Assembly (NCBI GenBank): GCA_964035545.1
Contig: OZ037770.1
Coordinates: forward strand, 7,006,229-7,070,228
DNA from: Bugula neritina
Lineage: Eukaryota > Bryozoa > Gymnolaemata > Cheilostomatida > Bugulidae
Direction: 5' to 3'
DNA length: 64,000 bases
Part shown: in pieces, positions 50,633-63,170 of the stretch
Layout: every line of letters begins with the position of its first letter
How positions within the stretch are numbered: position 1 is the first letter of the stretch
Notes under the pieces: generated by a model
Databases searched by the model: none
What the model was told of the DNA's origin: nothing
Seen by the model: only the letters and a program-made list of their open reading frames with translations
Program-made: the position numbers and the translations under genes

Positions 50633-52330
50633 AGGATATTTCAGTGTGTTGCAGAATATTTCAATGTGTCGCAGGGTAATTCAATATGTTACAGTGTATT
50701 TCAGTGTCTTGCAGTATTTTGCAGTATATCTCACTGTGTTACAGTGTATTTCAATATTTTACAGTGTTTTTCAGTAGGTTGCAGTATATTGCAGTATGTT
50801 GCAGTAGACTTCAGTATGTTGCAGTATATTCCGGTGTGTTGCAGTATATTTCAATGTGTTGCAGTATATTTCAGTATATTACCGTATATTTAGGTATTTT
50901 GCAGTATATTCTAATGTCCTCGAGTGTGTTTCAGTATGTTACAGTGCATTTCAGTATGTTGCAGTATGTTGCAGTATATTTCGGTATGTTGCAGGATATT
51001 ACAGTGTGTTGCAGTATATTTCAATGTGTTGCAGGTTAATTCAATATGTTTCAGTGTATTTCAGTATCTTACAGTATGTTGCAGTGTATTTCTGTATGTT
51101 ACAGTATATTTCAGTATATTACCGTATATTGAGGTACTTTGCAGTATTTTCCAATGTGTTGCAATGTGTTTCAGTATGTTACAGTGCATTTCAGTATGTT
51201 GCAGTAGGTTGCAGTATATTTCAGTGTCTTGCAGTATATTTCAATGTGTTGCAAGGTGTTTCAATATGTACAGTGTACTTTAAGTTTTTACAGTGTTTTT
51301 TAGTAGGTTGCAGTATGTTGCAGTATGTTGCAGTGTTTTTCAGTATGTCACAGTGTATTTCAGTATGTTGCAGTTTCTTGCGTTATATTTCAATATGTTG
51401 CAGTATATTTCAATGTGTTGCAGGGTATTTCAGTATGTTGCAGTAGTTTTCAATGTGTTACTGTATATTTCAGTAGTTTACCATATATTTCGTTATCTTG
51501 CAGTATATTTCAGTATGTTGCAGTATATTTCGGTATGTTGCTCATGTTTCAGTATGTTACAGTATGTTTAAGTATTTTGCAGTATATTTCACTGTGTTAC
51601 ACTGTATTTCTATATTTTATAGTGTTTTTCAGTAGGTTGCAGTATGTTGCAGTATGTTGCTGTGTATTTCATTATGTCACTGTGTATTTTAGTATGTTGC
51701 AGTATCTTGCATTATATTTCAATATGCTGCAGTATATTTTAATGTGTCGAAGTATATTTCAGTATGTCGCCGATTGTTTCAGTGTGTTGCAGTAAATTTC
51801 ACTGTGTTACAGTGTAATTCAATATGTTGCAGTATATTTCAGTATGTTGCATATGATTCAGTATGTTACCGTATGTTTTAGTATTTTGCAGTATATTTCA
51901 CTCTGTTGCAGTGTATTTCAATATTTTACAGTGTTTTTCAGTAGGTTGCAGTATGTTGCAGTGTATTTCAGTATGTTGCAGTATATTGAATTAAATTTCA
52001 CTATGTTGCAGTATATTTCAATGTGTCGCAGTATATTTCAGTATATTACCGTATATTTAGTTATTCTGCAGTATATTCCAATGTGTTCCAGTGTGTTTCA
52101 GTATGTTACAGTGCATTTAGGTATGTTGCAGTATATTGCAGTATATTTCAGTATGTTGCAGGATATTTCAGTGTGTTGCAGTATCTTTCAATGTGGTGCA
52201 GGGTAATTCAGTATGTTACAGTGTATTTCAGTATCTTGCAGTATGTTGCAGTGTATTTCAGTATGTTACAGTGTATTTCAGTATGTTGCAGTATCTTGCG
52301 GTATATTTTAGTATATTGCGGTATATTTTA
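50633..52330 (+). repeat. Mosaic satellite segment
   Basis: This is an array sequence without a clear local tandem. 51293-52000 resembles 658-1400 and its copies, including the GTAGTTTTCAATGTG and TTGCATATGATTCAG variants, but is more diverged than the left-side copies are from each other. There is no landmark block. No gene or other element was seen. Confidence 0.7.
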
Positions 52331-54985
52331 GTATGTTGCTTATGTTTCAGTATATTACAGTATGTTTTAGTGTTTTGCAGTATATTTCACTGTGTTACAG
52401 TGTATTTCAATATTTTACAGTGTTTTTCAGTGTATTTCAGTATGTTGCAGTTTCTTGCGTTATATTTCAATATGTTGCAGTATATTTCAATGCGTTGCAG
52501 GGTATTTCAATATGTTACAGTATATTTCATTCTTTTACAGTGTTTTTCAGTAGGTTGCAGTATTCTGCAGTATGTCACAGTGTATTTCAGTATGTTACAG
52601 TGTATTTCATTATGTTGCAGTATGTTACAGTACATTTTCGCATATTACACTATACTTCAGCGACTTGTGGTGTCTCTCAGTACGCTACAGCGTAATTCAG
52701 TATGTTGCAGCAATTTTCAATGTGTTACAGTATATTTCAGTATATTACCGTATATTCAGGTATTTCGCAGTGTAATCCAATGTGTTGCAGTGTGTTTCAG
52801 TATGTTACAGTGCGTTTGAGTATGTTGCAGTATGTTGCAGTAGATTTCAGTATGTTGCAGTATACTTATGTGTGTTGCAGTATATTCCAGTGTGTTGCAG
52901 GTTCTTTCAATGTGTTGCAGGGTATTTCGATATGTTACAGTGTATGTCAGTATGTTGCAGTATGTTGCCGATTGTTTCAGTGTGTTGCAGCATATTTCAC
53001 TGTGTTACAGTGTATTTCAATATGTTGCAGTGTTTTTCAGTATGTTGCAGTATCTTCCAGGATATTTTGGTATGTTGCAGTATATTTCAGTATGTTGCAT
53101 ATGATTCAGTATGTTACAGTATGTTTTAGTATGTTGCAGTATATTCCAATGTGTTACAGTATATTTCAGTATATTATCGTATATTGAGGTATTTTGCAGT
53201 ATATTCCAATGTGTTGCAGTGTGTTTCAGTATGTTACAGTGCATTTCTGTATGTTGCAGTATGTTGCAGTAGATTTCAGTATGTTGCACTATATTTCAGT
53301 GTGTTGCAGTATAATTCAGTGTGTTGCAGTATATTTCAGTGTGTTGCAGTATATTTCAATGTGTTTCAGGGTATTTCAATATGTTACAGTGTATTTCAAT
53401 ATTTTACAGTGCTTCTTAGTTGGTTGCAGTATGTTGCAGTATGTTGCAGTGTATTTCAGTATGTCACAGTGTATTTCAGTATGTTGCAGTATGTTACAGT
53501 ACATTTTCGCATATTACACTATACTTCAGCGATGTGGTGTCTCTCAGTATGCTACAGCGTAATTCAGTATGTTGCAGTATTTTTCAATGTGTTACAGTAT
53601 ATTTCAGTATATTACCGTATATTGAGGTATTTTGCAGTATATTCCAATGTGTTGCAGTGTGTTTCAGTATGTTACAGTGTATTTCAGTATGTTGCAGTAT
53701 GCTGCAGTATATTTCAGTCTGTTGCCGTATAATTCAGTGTGTTGCGGTATATTTCAATGTGTTGCAAGGTATTTCAATATGTACAGTGTATTTCAAGTTT
53801 TTACAGTGTTTTTTAGTAGGTTGCAGTATGTTGCAGTATGCCACAGTGTGTTTCAGTATGTTGCAGTCTCTTGCGTTATATTTCAATATGTTGCAGTATA
53901 TTTCAATGTGTTGCAGGGTATTTCAATATGTTACAGTGTATTTCAAGTTTTTACAGTGCTTTTCAGTAGGTTGCAGTATGTTGCAGTATGTTGCTGTGTA
54001 TTTCATTATGTCACAGTGTATTTTAGTATGTTGCAGTATATTGCATTATATGTCAGTTTATGACAGTATATTTTTGTATGTTGCTTATGTTTCAGTATGT
54101 TACAGTATGTTTTAGTATTTTGCAGTATATTTCACTGTGTTACAGTGTATTTCAATAGTTTACAGTGTTTTTCAGTAGGTTGCAGTATCTTGCAGTATAC
54201 TTCGGTATATTTCAGTATGTTGCTTATGTTTCAGTATGTTACAGTATGTTTTAATATTTTGCAGTATATTTCACTGTGTGACAGTGTATTTCAATATGTT
54301 ACAGTGTAATTTAGTATATTGCAGTATGTTGCAGCGTATTTCAGTATGTTGCAGTGTTTTTCAGTATGTTGCAGTATCTGGCATTATATTTCAGTATGTT
54401 GCAGTTTATTTCAGTATGTTGCATATGATTCAGTATGTTACAGTATGTTTTAGTATTTTGCAGTATATTTCACTGTGTTACAGTGTATTTCAATATTTTA
54501 CAGTGTCTTTCAGTAGGTTCCAGTATGTTGCAGTGTATTTCAGTATGAAACAGTGTATTTCAGTATGTTGCAGTATCTTGAACTATATTTCAATATGTTG
54601 CAGTATATTTCAGTATATTACCGTATATTTAGGTATTTTGCAGTATATTCCAATGTGTTCCAGTGTGTTTCAGTATGTTACAGTGCATTTCAGTATGTTG
54701 CAGCATGTTGCAGTATATTTCAGTATGTTGCAGTATATTTCAATGTGTTGCAGGGTAATTAAAAATGTTACAGTGTATTTCAGTATCTTGCAGTATGTTG
54801 CAGTGTATTTCAGTATGTTACAGTGTATTTCAGTATGTTGCAGTATCTTGCAGTATATTTCAGTATATTGCAGTATATTTTAGTATGTTGCTTATGTTTC
54901 AGTATGTTACAGTATCTTTTAGTATTTCGCAGTATAATCCAATGTGTTGCAGTGTGTTTCAGTATGTTACAGTGCATTTAAGTAT
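52330..54985 (+). repeat. Older copy of the 2.8-kb HOR
   Basis: It aligns with 57699-60350 at offset 5369, which becomes 5389 after a 20-bp (two-unit) difference near 54740. It holds landmarks at 52632 and 53501, 869 bp apart as in the later copies at 58001/58870 and 60782/61651. The 746-bp HOR lies between this copy and the tandem 2781-bp copies. Confidence 0.78.
52632..52701 (+). other. Landmark block, type 3 (6 copies) and short form (3 copies)
   Basis: This is a variant with ACTTGTGGTGTCTCTCAG, at 37852, 42253, 52632, 58001, 60782 and 63822. The short form, at 53501, 58870 and 61651, has lost two bases (GCGATGTGGTG or GCAATGTGGTG), breaking the 10-bp register. In the right part of the window, type 3 and short form are paired 869 bp apart. 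Confidence 0.78.
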
Positions 54986-54989
54986 GTTG

Positions 54990-57070
54990 CAGTATGTTTC
55001 AGTATTTTGCAGTATATTTCACTGTGTTACACTGTATTTCTATATTTTACAGTGTTTATCAGTAGGTTGCAGTATGTTGCAGTATGTTGCTGTGTATTTC
55101 ATTATGTCACACTGTATTTTAGTATGTTGCAGTATATTGCATTATATGTCAGTATATGGCAGTATATTTTAGTATGTTGCTTATGTTTCAGTATGTTACA
55201 GTATGTTTTAGTATTTTGCAGTATATTTCACTGTGTTACAGTGTATTTCAATATTTTACAGTGTTTTTCAGTAGGTTGCAGTATGTTGCAGTATACTTCA
55301 GTATATTTCAGTATGTTGCTTATGTTTCAGTATGTTACAGTATGTTTTAGTATTTTGCAGTATATTTCACTGTGTTACAGTGTATTTCAATATGTTACAG
55401 TGTAATTTAGTATATTGCAGTATGTTGCAGCGTATTTCAGTATGTTGCAGTGTTTTTCAGTATGTTGCAGTATCTTGCATTATATTTCCGTATGTTGCAG
55501 TTTATTTCAGTATGTTGCATATGATTCAGTATGTTACAGTATGTTTTAGTATTTTGCAGTATATTTCACTGTGTTACAGTGTATTTCAATATGTTACAGT
55601 GTAATTTAGTATATTGCAGTATGTTGCAGCGTATTTCAGTATGTTGCAGTGTTTTTCAGTATGTTGCAGTATCTTGCATTATATTTCAGTATGTTGCAGT
55701 ATATTTTGGTATGTTGCTTATGTTTCAGTATGTTACAGTATGTTTGAGTATTTTGCAGTATATTTCACTGTGTTACACTGTATTTCTATATTTTACAGTG
55801 TTTATCAGTAGGTTGCAGTATGTTGCAGTATGTTGCTGTGTATTTCATTATGTCACACTGTATTTTAGTATGTTGCAGTATATTGCATTATATGTCAGTA
55901 TATGGCAGTATATTTTAGTATGTTGCTTATGTTTCAGTATGTTACAGTATGTTTTAGTATTTTGCAGTATATTTCACTGTGTTACAGTGTATTTCAATAT
56001 TTTACAGTGTTTTTCAGTAGGTTGCAGTATGTTGCAGTATACTTCAGTATATTTCAGTATGTTGCTTATGTTTCAGTATGTTACAGTATGTTTTAGTATT
56101 TTGCAGTATATTTCACTGTGTTACAGTGTATTTCAATATGTTACAGTGTAATTTAGTATATTGCAGTATGTTGCAGCGTATTTCAGTATGTTGCAGTGTT
56201 TTTCAGTATGTTGCAGTATCTTGCATTATATTTCAGTATGTTGCAGTTTATTTCAGTATGTTGCATATGATTCAGTATGTTACAGTATGTTTTAGTATTT
56301 TGCAGTATATTTCACTGTGTTACAGTGTATTTCAATATGTTACAGTGTAATTTAGTATATTGCAGTATGTTGCAGCGTATTTCAGTATGTTGCAGTGTTT
56401 TTCAGTATGTTGCAGTATCTTGCATTATATTTCAGTATGTTGCAGTATATTTTGGTATGTTGCTTATGTTTCAGTATGTTACAGTATGTTTCAGTATTTT
56501 GCAGTATATTTCACTGTGTTACACTGTATTTCTATATTTTACAGTGTTTATCAGTAGGTTGCAGTATGTTGCAGTATGTTGCTGTGTATTTCATTATGTC
56601 ACACTGTATTTTAGTATGTTGCAGTATATTGCATTATATGTCAGTATATGGCAGTATATTTTAGTATGTTGCTTATGTTTCAGTATGTTACAGTATGTTT
56701 TAGTATTTTGCAGTATATTTCACTGTGTTACAGTGTATTTCAATATTTTACAGTGTTTTTCAGTAGGTTGCAGTATGTTGCAGTATACTTCAGTATATTT
56801 CAGTATGTTGCTTATGTTTCAGTATGTTACAGTACATTTTAGTATTCTGCAGTATATTTCACTGTGTTACAGTGTATTTCAATATGTTACAGTGTAATTC
56901 AGTATATTGCAGTATGTTGCAGCGTATTTCAGTATGTTGCAGTGTATTTCAGTATGTTGCAGTATCTTGCATTATATTTCAGTATGTTGCAGTTTATTTC
57001 AGTATGTTGCATATGATTCAGTATGTTACAGTATGCTTTAGTATTTTGCAGTATATTTCACTGTGTTACA
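54990..57070 (+). repeat. 746-bp HOR, about 2.8 copies, with 199-bp subrepeat
   Basis: The offset of 746 bp is constant: for example GTCAGTATATGGCAG at 55148, 55894 and 56640, and the ATGTTGCATATGATTCAG unit once per copy. Each copy contains two versions of a 199-bp subrepeat (55332 and 55531; 56078 and 56277). These differ by CATATG versus CTTATG 9-bp units. The last copy is truncated where TATTTTACAGTGTCTTTC begins, near 57075. No landmark block is present. Confidence 0.83.
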
Positions 57071-60000
57071 GTGTATTTCAATATTTTACAGTGTCTTTCA
57101 GTAGGTTGCAGTATGTTGCAGTGTATTTCAGTATGAAACAGTGTATTTCAGTATGTTGCAGTATCTTGAATTATATTTCAATATGTTGCAGTATATTTCA
57201 GTATATTACCGTATATTTAGGTATTTTGCAGTATATTCCAATGTGTTCCAGTGTGTGTCAGTATGTTACAGTGCATTTCAGTATGTTGCAGCATGTTGCA
57301 GTATATTTCAGTATGTTGCAGGATATTTCAGTGTGTTGCAGTATATTTCTATGTGTTGCAGGGTAATTAAAAATGTTCCAGTGTATTTCAGTATCTTGCA
57401 GTATGTTGCAGTGTATTTCAGTATGTTACAGTGTATTTCAGTATGTTGCAGTATCTTGCAGTATATTTCAGTATATTGCAGTATATTTTAGTATGCTGCT
57501 TATGTTTCAGTATGTTACAGTATCTTTTAGTATTTTGCAGTATATTTTACTGTGTTACAGTGTATTTCAATATTTTATAGTGTTTTTCAGTAGGTTGCAG
57601 TATGTTGCAGTATGTTGCTGTGTATTTCATTATGTCACACTGTATTTTAGTATGTTGCAGTATATTGCATTATATGTCAGTATATGGCAGTATATTTTAG
57701 TATGTTGCTTATGTTTCAGTATGTTACAGTATGTTTTAGTATTTTGCAGTATATTTCACTGTGTTACAGTGCATTTCAATATTTTACAGTGTTTTTCAGT
57801 GTATTTCAGTATGTTGCAGTTTCTTGCGTTATATTTCAATATGTTGCAGTATATTTCAATGCGTTGCAGGGTATTTCAATATGTTACAGTATATTTCATT
57901 CTTTTACAGTGTTTTTCAGTAGGTTGCAGTATTCTGCAGTATGTCACAGTGTCTTTCAGTATGTTACAGTGTATTTCATTATGTTGCAGTATGTTACAGT
58001 ACATTTTCGCATATTACACTATACTTCAGCGACTTGTGGTGTCTCTCAGTACGCTACAGCGTAATTCAGTATGTTGCAGCAATTTTCAATGTGTTACAGT
58101 ATATTTCAGTATATTACCGTATATTCAGGTATTTCGCAGTGTAATCCAATGTGTTGCAGTGTGTTTCAGTATGTTACAGTGCGTTTGAGTATGTTGCAGT
58201 ATGTTGCAGTAGATTTCAGTATGTTGCAGTATACTTATGTGTGTTGCAGTATATTCCAGTGTGTTGCAGGTTCTTTCAATGTGTTGCAGGGTATTTCGAT
58301 ATGTTACAGTGTATGTCAGTATGTTGCAGTATGTTGCCGATTGTTTCAGTGTGTTGCAGTATATTTCACTGTGTTACAGTGTATTTCAATATGTTGCAGT
58401 GTTTTTCAGTATGTTGCAGTATCTTCCAGGATATTTTGGTATGTTGCAGTATATTTCAGTATGTTGCATATGATTCAGTATGTTACAGTATGTTTTAGTA
58501 TGTTGCAGTATATTCCAATGTGTTACAGTATATTTCAGTATATTATCGTATATTGAGGTATTTTGCAGTATATTCCAATGTGTTGCAGTGTGTTTCAGTA
58601 TGTTACAGTGCATTTCTGTATGTTGCAGTATGTTGCAGTAGATTTCAGTATGTTGCACTATATTTCAGTGTGTTGCAGTATAATTCAGTGTGTTGCAGTA
58701 TATTTCAGTGTGTTGCAGTATATTTCAATGTGTTTCAGGGTATTTCAATATGTTACAGTGTATTTCAATATTTTACAGTGCTTCTTAGTTGGTTGCAGTA
58801 TGTTGCAGTATGTTGCAGTGTATTTCAGTATGTCACAGTGTATTTCACTATGTTGCAGTATGTTACAGTACATTTTCGCATATTACACTATACTTCAGCA
58901 ATGTGGTGTCTCTCAGTATGCTACAGCGTAATTCAGTATGTTGCAGTATTTTTCAATGTGTTACAGTATATTTCAGTATATTACCGTATATTGAGGTATT
59001 TTGCAGTATATTCCAATGTGTTGCAGTGTGTTTCAGTATGTTACAGTGTATTTCAGTATGTTGCAGTATGCTGCAGTGTATTTCAGTCTGTTGCCGTATA
59101 ATTCAGTGTGTTGCGGTATATTTCAATGTGTTGCAAGGTATTTCAATATGTACAGTGTATTTCAAGTTTTTACAGTGTTTTTTAGTAGGTTGCAGTATGT
59201 TGCAGTATGCCACAGTGTGTTTCAGTATGTTGCAGTTTCTTGCGTTATATTTCAATATGTTGCAGTATATTTCAATGTGTTGCAGGGTATTTCAATATGT
59301 TACAGTGTATTTCAAGTTTTTACAGTGTTTTTCAGTAGGTTGCAGTATGTTGCAGTATGTTGCTGTGCATTTCATTATGTCACAGTGTATTTTAGTATGT
59401 TGCAGTATATTGCATTATATGTCAGTTTATGACAGTATACTTTTGTATGTTGCTTATGTTTCAGTATGTTACACTATGTTTTAGTGTTTTGCAGTATATT
59501 TCACTGTGTTACAGTGTATTTCAATATTTTACAGTGTTTTTCAGTAGGTTGCAGTATCTTGCAGTATACTTCGGTATATTTCAGTATGTTGCTTATGTTT
59601 CAGTATGTTACAGTATGTTTTAGTATTTTGCAGTATATTTCACTGTGTTACAGTGTATTTCAATATGTTACAGTGTAATTTAGTATATTGCAGTATGTTG
59701 CAGCGTATTTCAGTATGTTGCAGTATTTTTCAGTATGTTGCAGTATCTGGCATTATATTTCAGTATGTTGCAGTTTATTTCAGTATGTTGCATATGATTC
59801 AGTAGGTTACAATATGTTTTAGTATTTTGCAGTATATTTCACTGTGTTACAGTGTATTTCAATATTTTACAGTGTCTTTCAGTAGGTTCCAGTATGTTGC
59901 AGTGTATTTCAGTATGAAACAGTGTATTTCAGTATGTTGCAGTATCTTGAACTATATTTCAATATGTTGCAGTATATTTCAGTATATTACCGTATATTTA

Positions 60001-63000
60001 GGTATTTTGCAGTATATTCCAATGTGTTCCAGTGTGTGTCAGTATGTTACAGTGCATTTCAGTATGTTGCAGCATGTTGCAGTATATTTCAGTATGTTGC
60101 AGGATATTTCAGTGTGTTGCAGTATATTTCAATGTGTTGCAGGGTAATTAAAAATGTTCCAGTGTATTTCAGTATCTTGCAGTATGTTGCAGTGTATTTC
60201 AGTATGTTACAGTGTATTTCAGTATGTTGCAGTATCTTGCAGTATATTTCAGTATATTGCAGTATATTTTAGTATGCTGCTTATGTTTCAGTATGTTACA
60301 GTATCTTTTAGTATTTTGCAGTATATTTCACTGTGTTACAGTGTATTTCAATATTTTATAGTGTTTTTCAGTAGGTTGCAGTATGTTGCAGTATGTTGCT
60401 GTGTATTTCATTATGTCACACTGTATTTTAGTATGTTGCAGTATATTGCATTATATGTCAGTATATGGCAGTATATTTTAGTATGTTGCTTATGTTTCAG
60501 TATGTTACAGTATGTTTTAGTATTTTGCAGTATATTTCACTGTGTTACAGTGCATTTCAATATTTTACAGTGTTTTTCAGTGTATTTCAGTATGTTGCAG
60601 TTTCTTGCGTTATATTTCAATATGTTGCAGTATATTTCAATGCGTTGCAGGGTATTTCAATATGTTACAGTATATTTCATTCTTTTACAGTGTTTTTCAG
60701 TAGGTTGCAGTATTCTGCAGTATGTCACAGTGTCTTTCAGTATGTTACAGTGTATTTCATTATGTTGCAGTATGTTACAGTACATTTTCGCATATTACAC
60801 TATACTTCAGCGACTTGTGGTGTCTCTCAGTACGCTACAGCGTAATTCAGTATGTTGCAGCAATTTTCAATGTGTTACAGTATATTTCAGTATATTACCG
60901 TATATTCAGGTATTTCGCAGTGTAATCCAATGTGTTGCAGTGTGTTTCAGTATGTTACAGTGCGTTTGAGTATGTTGCAGTATGTTGCAGTAGATTTCAG
61001 TATGTTGCAGTATACTTATGTGTGTTGCAGTATATTCCAGTGTGTTGCAGGTTCTTTCAATGTGTTGCAGGGTATTTCGATATGTTACAGTGTATGTCAG
61101 TATGTTGCAGTATGTTGCCGATTGTTTCAGTGTGTTGCAGTATATTTCACTGTGTTACAGTGTATTTCAATATGTTGCAGTGTTTTTCAGTATGTTGCAG
61201 TATCTTCCAGGATATTTTGGTATGTTGCAGTATATTTCAGTATGTTGCATATGATTCAGTATGTTACAGTATGTTTTAGTATGTTGCAGTATATTCCAAT
61301 GTGTTACAGTATATTTCAGTATATTATCGTATATTGAGGTATTTTGCAGTATATTCCAATGTGTTGCAGTGTGTTTCAGTATGTTACAGTGCATTTCTGT
61401 ATGTTGCAGTATGTTGCAGTAGATTTCAGTATGTTGCACTATATTTCAGTGTGTTGCAGTATAATTCAGTGTGTTGCAGTATATTTCAGTGTGTTGCAGT
61501 ATATTTCAATGTGTTTCAGGGTATTTCAATATGTTACAGTGTATTTCAATATTTTACAGTGCTTCTTAGTTGGTTGCAGTATGTTGCAGTATGTTGCAGT
61601 GTATTTCAGTATGTCACAGTGTATTTCACTATGTTGCAGTATGTTACAGTACATTTTCGCATATTACACTATACTTCAGCAATGTGGTGTCTCTCAGTAT
61701 GCTACAGCGTAATTCAGTATGTTGCAGTATTTTTCAATGTGTTACAGTATATTTCAGTATATTACCGTATATTGAGGTATTTTGCAGTATATTCCAATGT
61801 GTTGCAGTGTGTTTCAGTATGTTACAGTGTATTTCAGTATGTTGCAGTATGCTGCAGTGTATTTCAGTCTGTTGCCGTATAATTCAGTGTGTTGCGGTAT
61901 ATTTCAATGTGTTGCAAGGTATTTCAATATGTACAGTGTATTTCAAGTTTTTACAGTGTTTTTTAGTAGGTTGCAGTATGTTGCAGTATGCCACAGTGTG
62001 TTTCAGTATGTTGCAGTTTCTTGCGTTATATTTCAATATGTTGCAGTATATTTCAATGTGTTGCAGGGTATTTCAATATGTTACAGTGTATTTCAAGTTT
62101 TTACAGTGTTTTTCAGTAGGTTGCAGTATGTTGCAGTATGTTGCTGTGCATTTCATTATGTCACAGTGTATTTTAGTATGTTGCAGTATATTGCATTATA
62201 TGTCAGTTTATGACAGTATACTTTTGTATGTTGCTTATGTTTCAGTATGTTACACTATGTTTTAGTGTTTTGCAGTATATTTCACTGTGTTACAGTGTAT
62301 TTCAATATTTTACAGTGTTTTTCAGTAGGTTGCAGTATCTTGCAGTATACTTCGGTATATTTCAGTATGTTGCTTATGTTTCAGTATGTTACAGTATGTT
62401 TTAGTATTTTGCAGTATATTTCACTGTGTTACAGTGTATTTCAATATGTTACAGTGTAATTTAGTATATTGCAGTATGTTGCAGCGTATTTCAGTATGTT
62501 GCAGTATTTTTCAGTATGTTGCAGTATCTGGCATTATATTTCAGTATGTTGCAGTTTATTTCAGTATGTTGCATATGATTCAGTAGTTTACAATATGTTT
62601 TAGTATTTTGCAGTATATTTCACTGTGTTACAGTGTATTTCAATATTTTACAGTGTCTTTCAGTAGGTTCCAGTATGTTGCAGTGTATTTCAGTATGAAA
62701 CAGTGTATTTCAGTATGTTGCAGTATCTTGAACTATATTTCAATATGTTGCAGTATATTTCAGTATATTACCGTATATTTAGGTATTTTGCAGTATATTC
62801 CAATGTGTTCCAGTGTGTGTCAGTATGTTACAGTGCATTTCAGTATGTTGCAGCATGTTGCAGTATATTTCAGTATGTTGCAGGATATTTCAGTGTGTTG
62901 CAGTATATTTCAATGTGTTGCAGGGTAATTAAAAATGTTCCAGTGTATTTCAGTATCTTGCAGTATGTTGCAGTGTATTTCAGTATGTTACAGTGTATTT

Positions 63001-63170
63001 CAGTATGTTGCAGTATCTTGCAGTATATTTCAGTATATTGCAGTATATTTTAGTATGCTGCTTATGTTTCAGTATGTTACAGTATCTTTTAGTATTTTGC
63101 AGTATATTTCACTGTGTTACAGTGTATTTCAATATTTTATAGTGTTTTTCAGTAGGTTGCAGTATGTTGC
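56540..63170 (+). repeat. 2781-bp HOR, about 2.4 copies
   Basis: The copies are 56540-59320, 59321-62101 and a partial 62102-63170, at an exact offset of 2781. Copies 2 and 3 are almost identical, including TCTGGCATTATATTTC and AGTAGG/TTACAATATG variants. Copy 1 differs more at its left end, where it overlaps the 746-bp HOR. Landmarks are at 58001/58870 and 60782/61651. The third copy breaks near 63160, GTATGTTGC[A/G]GTATG. Confidence 0.85.

Noticed and set aside
53017-53289. Minus-strand open frames of 75-90 codons (also 43375, 44692, 58386, 61167)
   Set aside because: They are the reverse complement of the array, with a decapeptide of HTEIYCNILQ type. They recur exactly with HOR copies and carry no gene signal.
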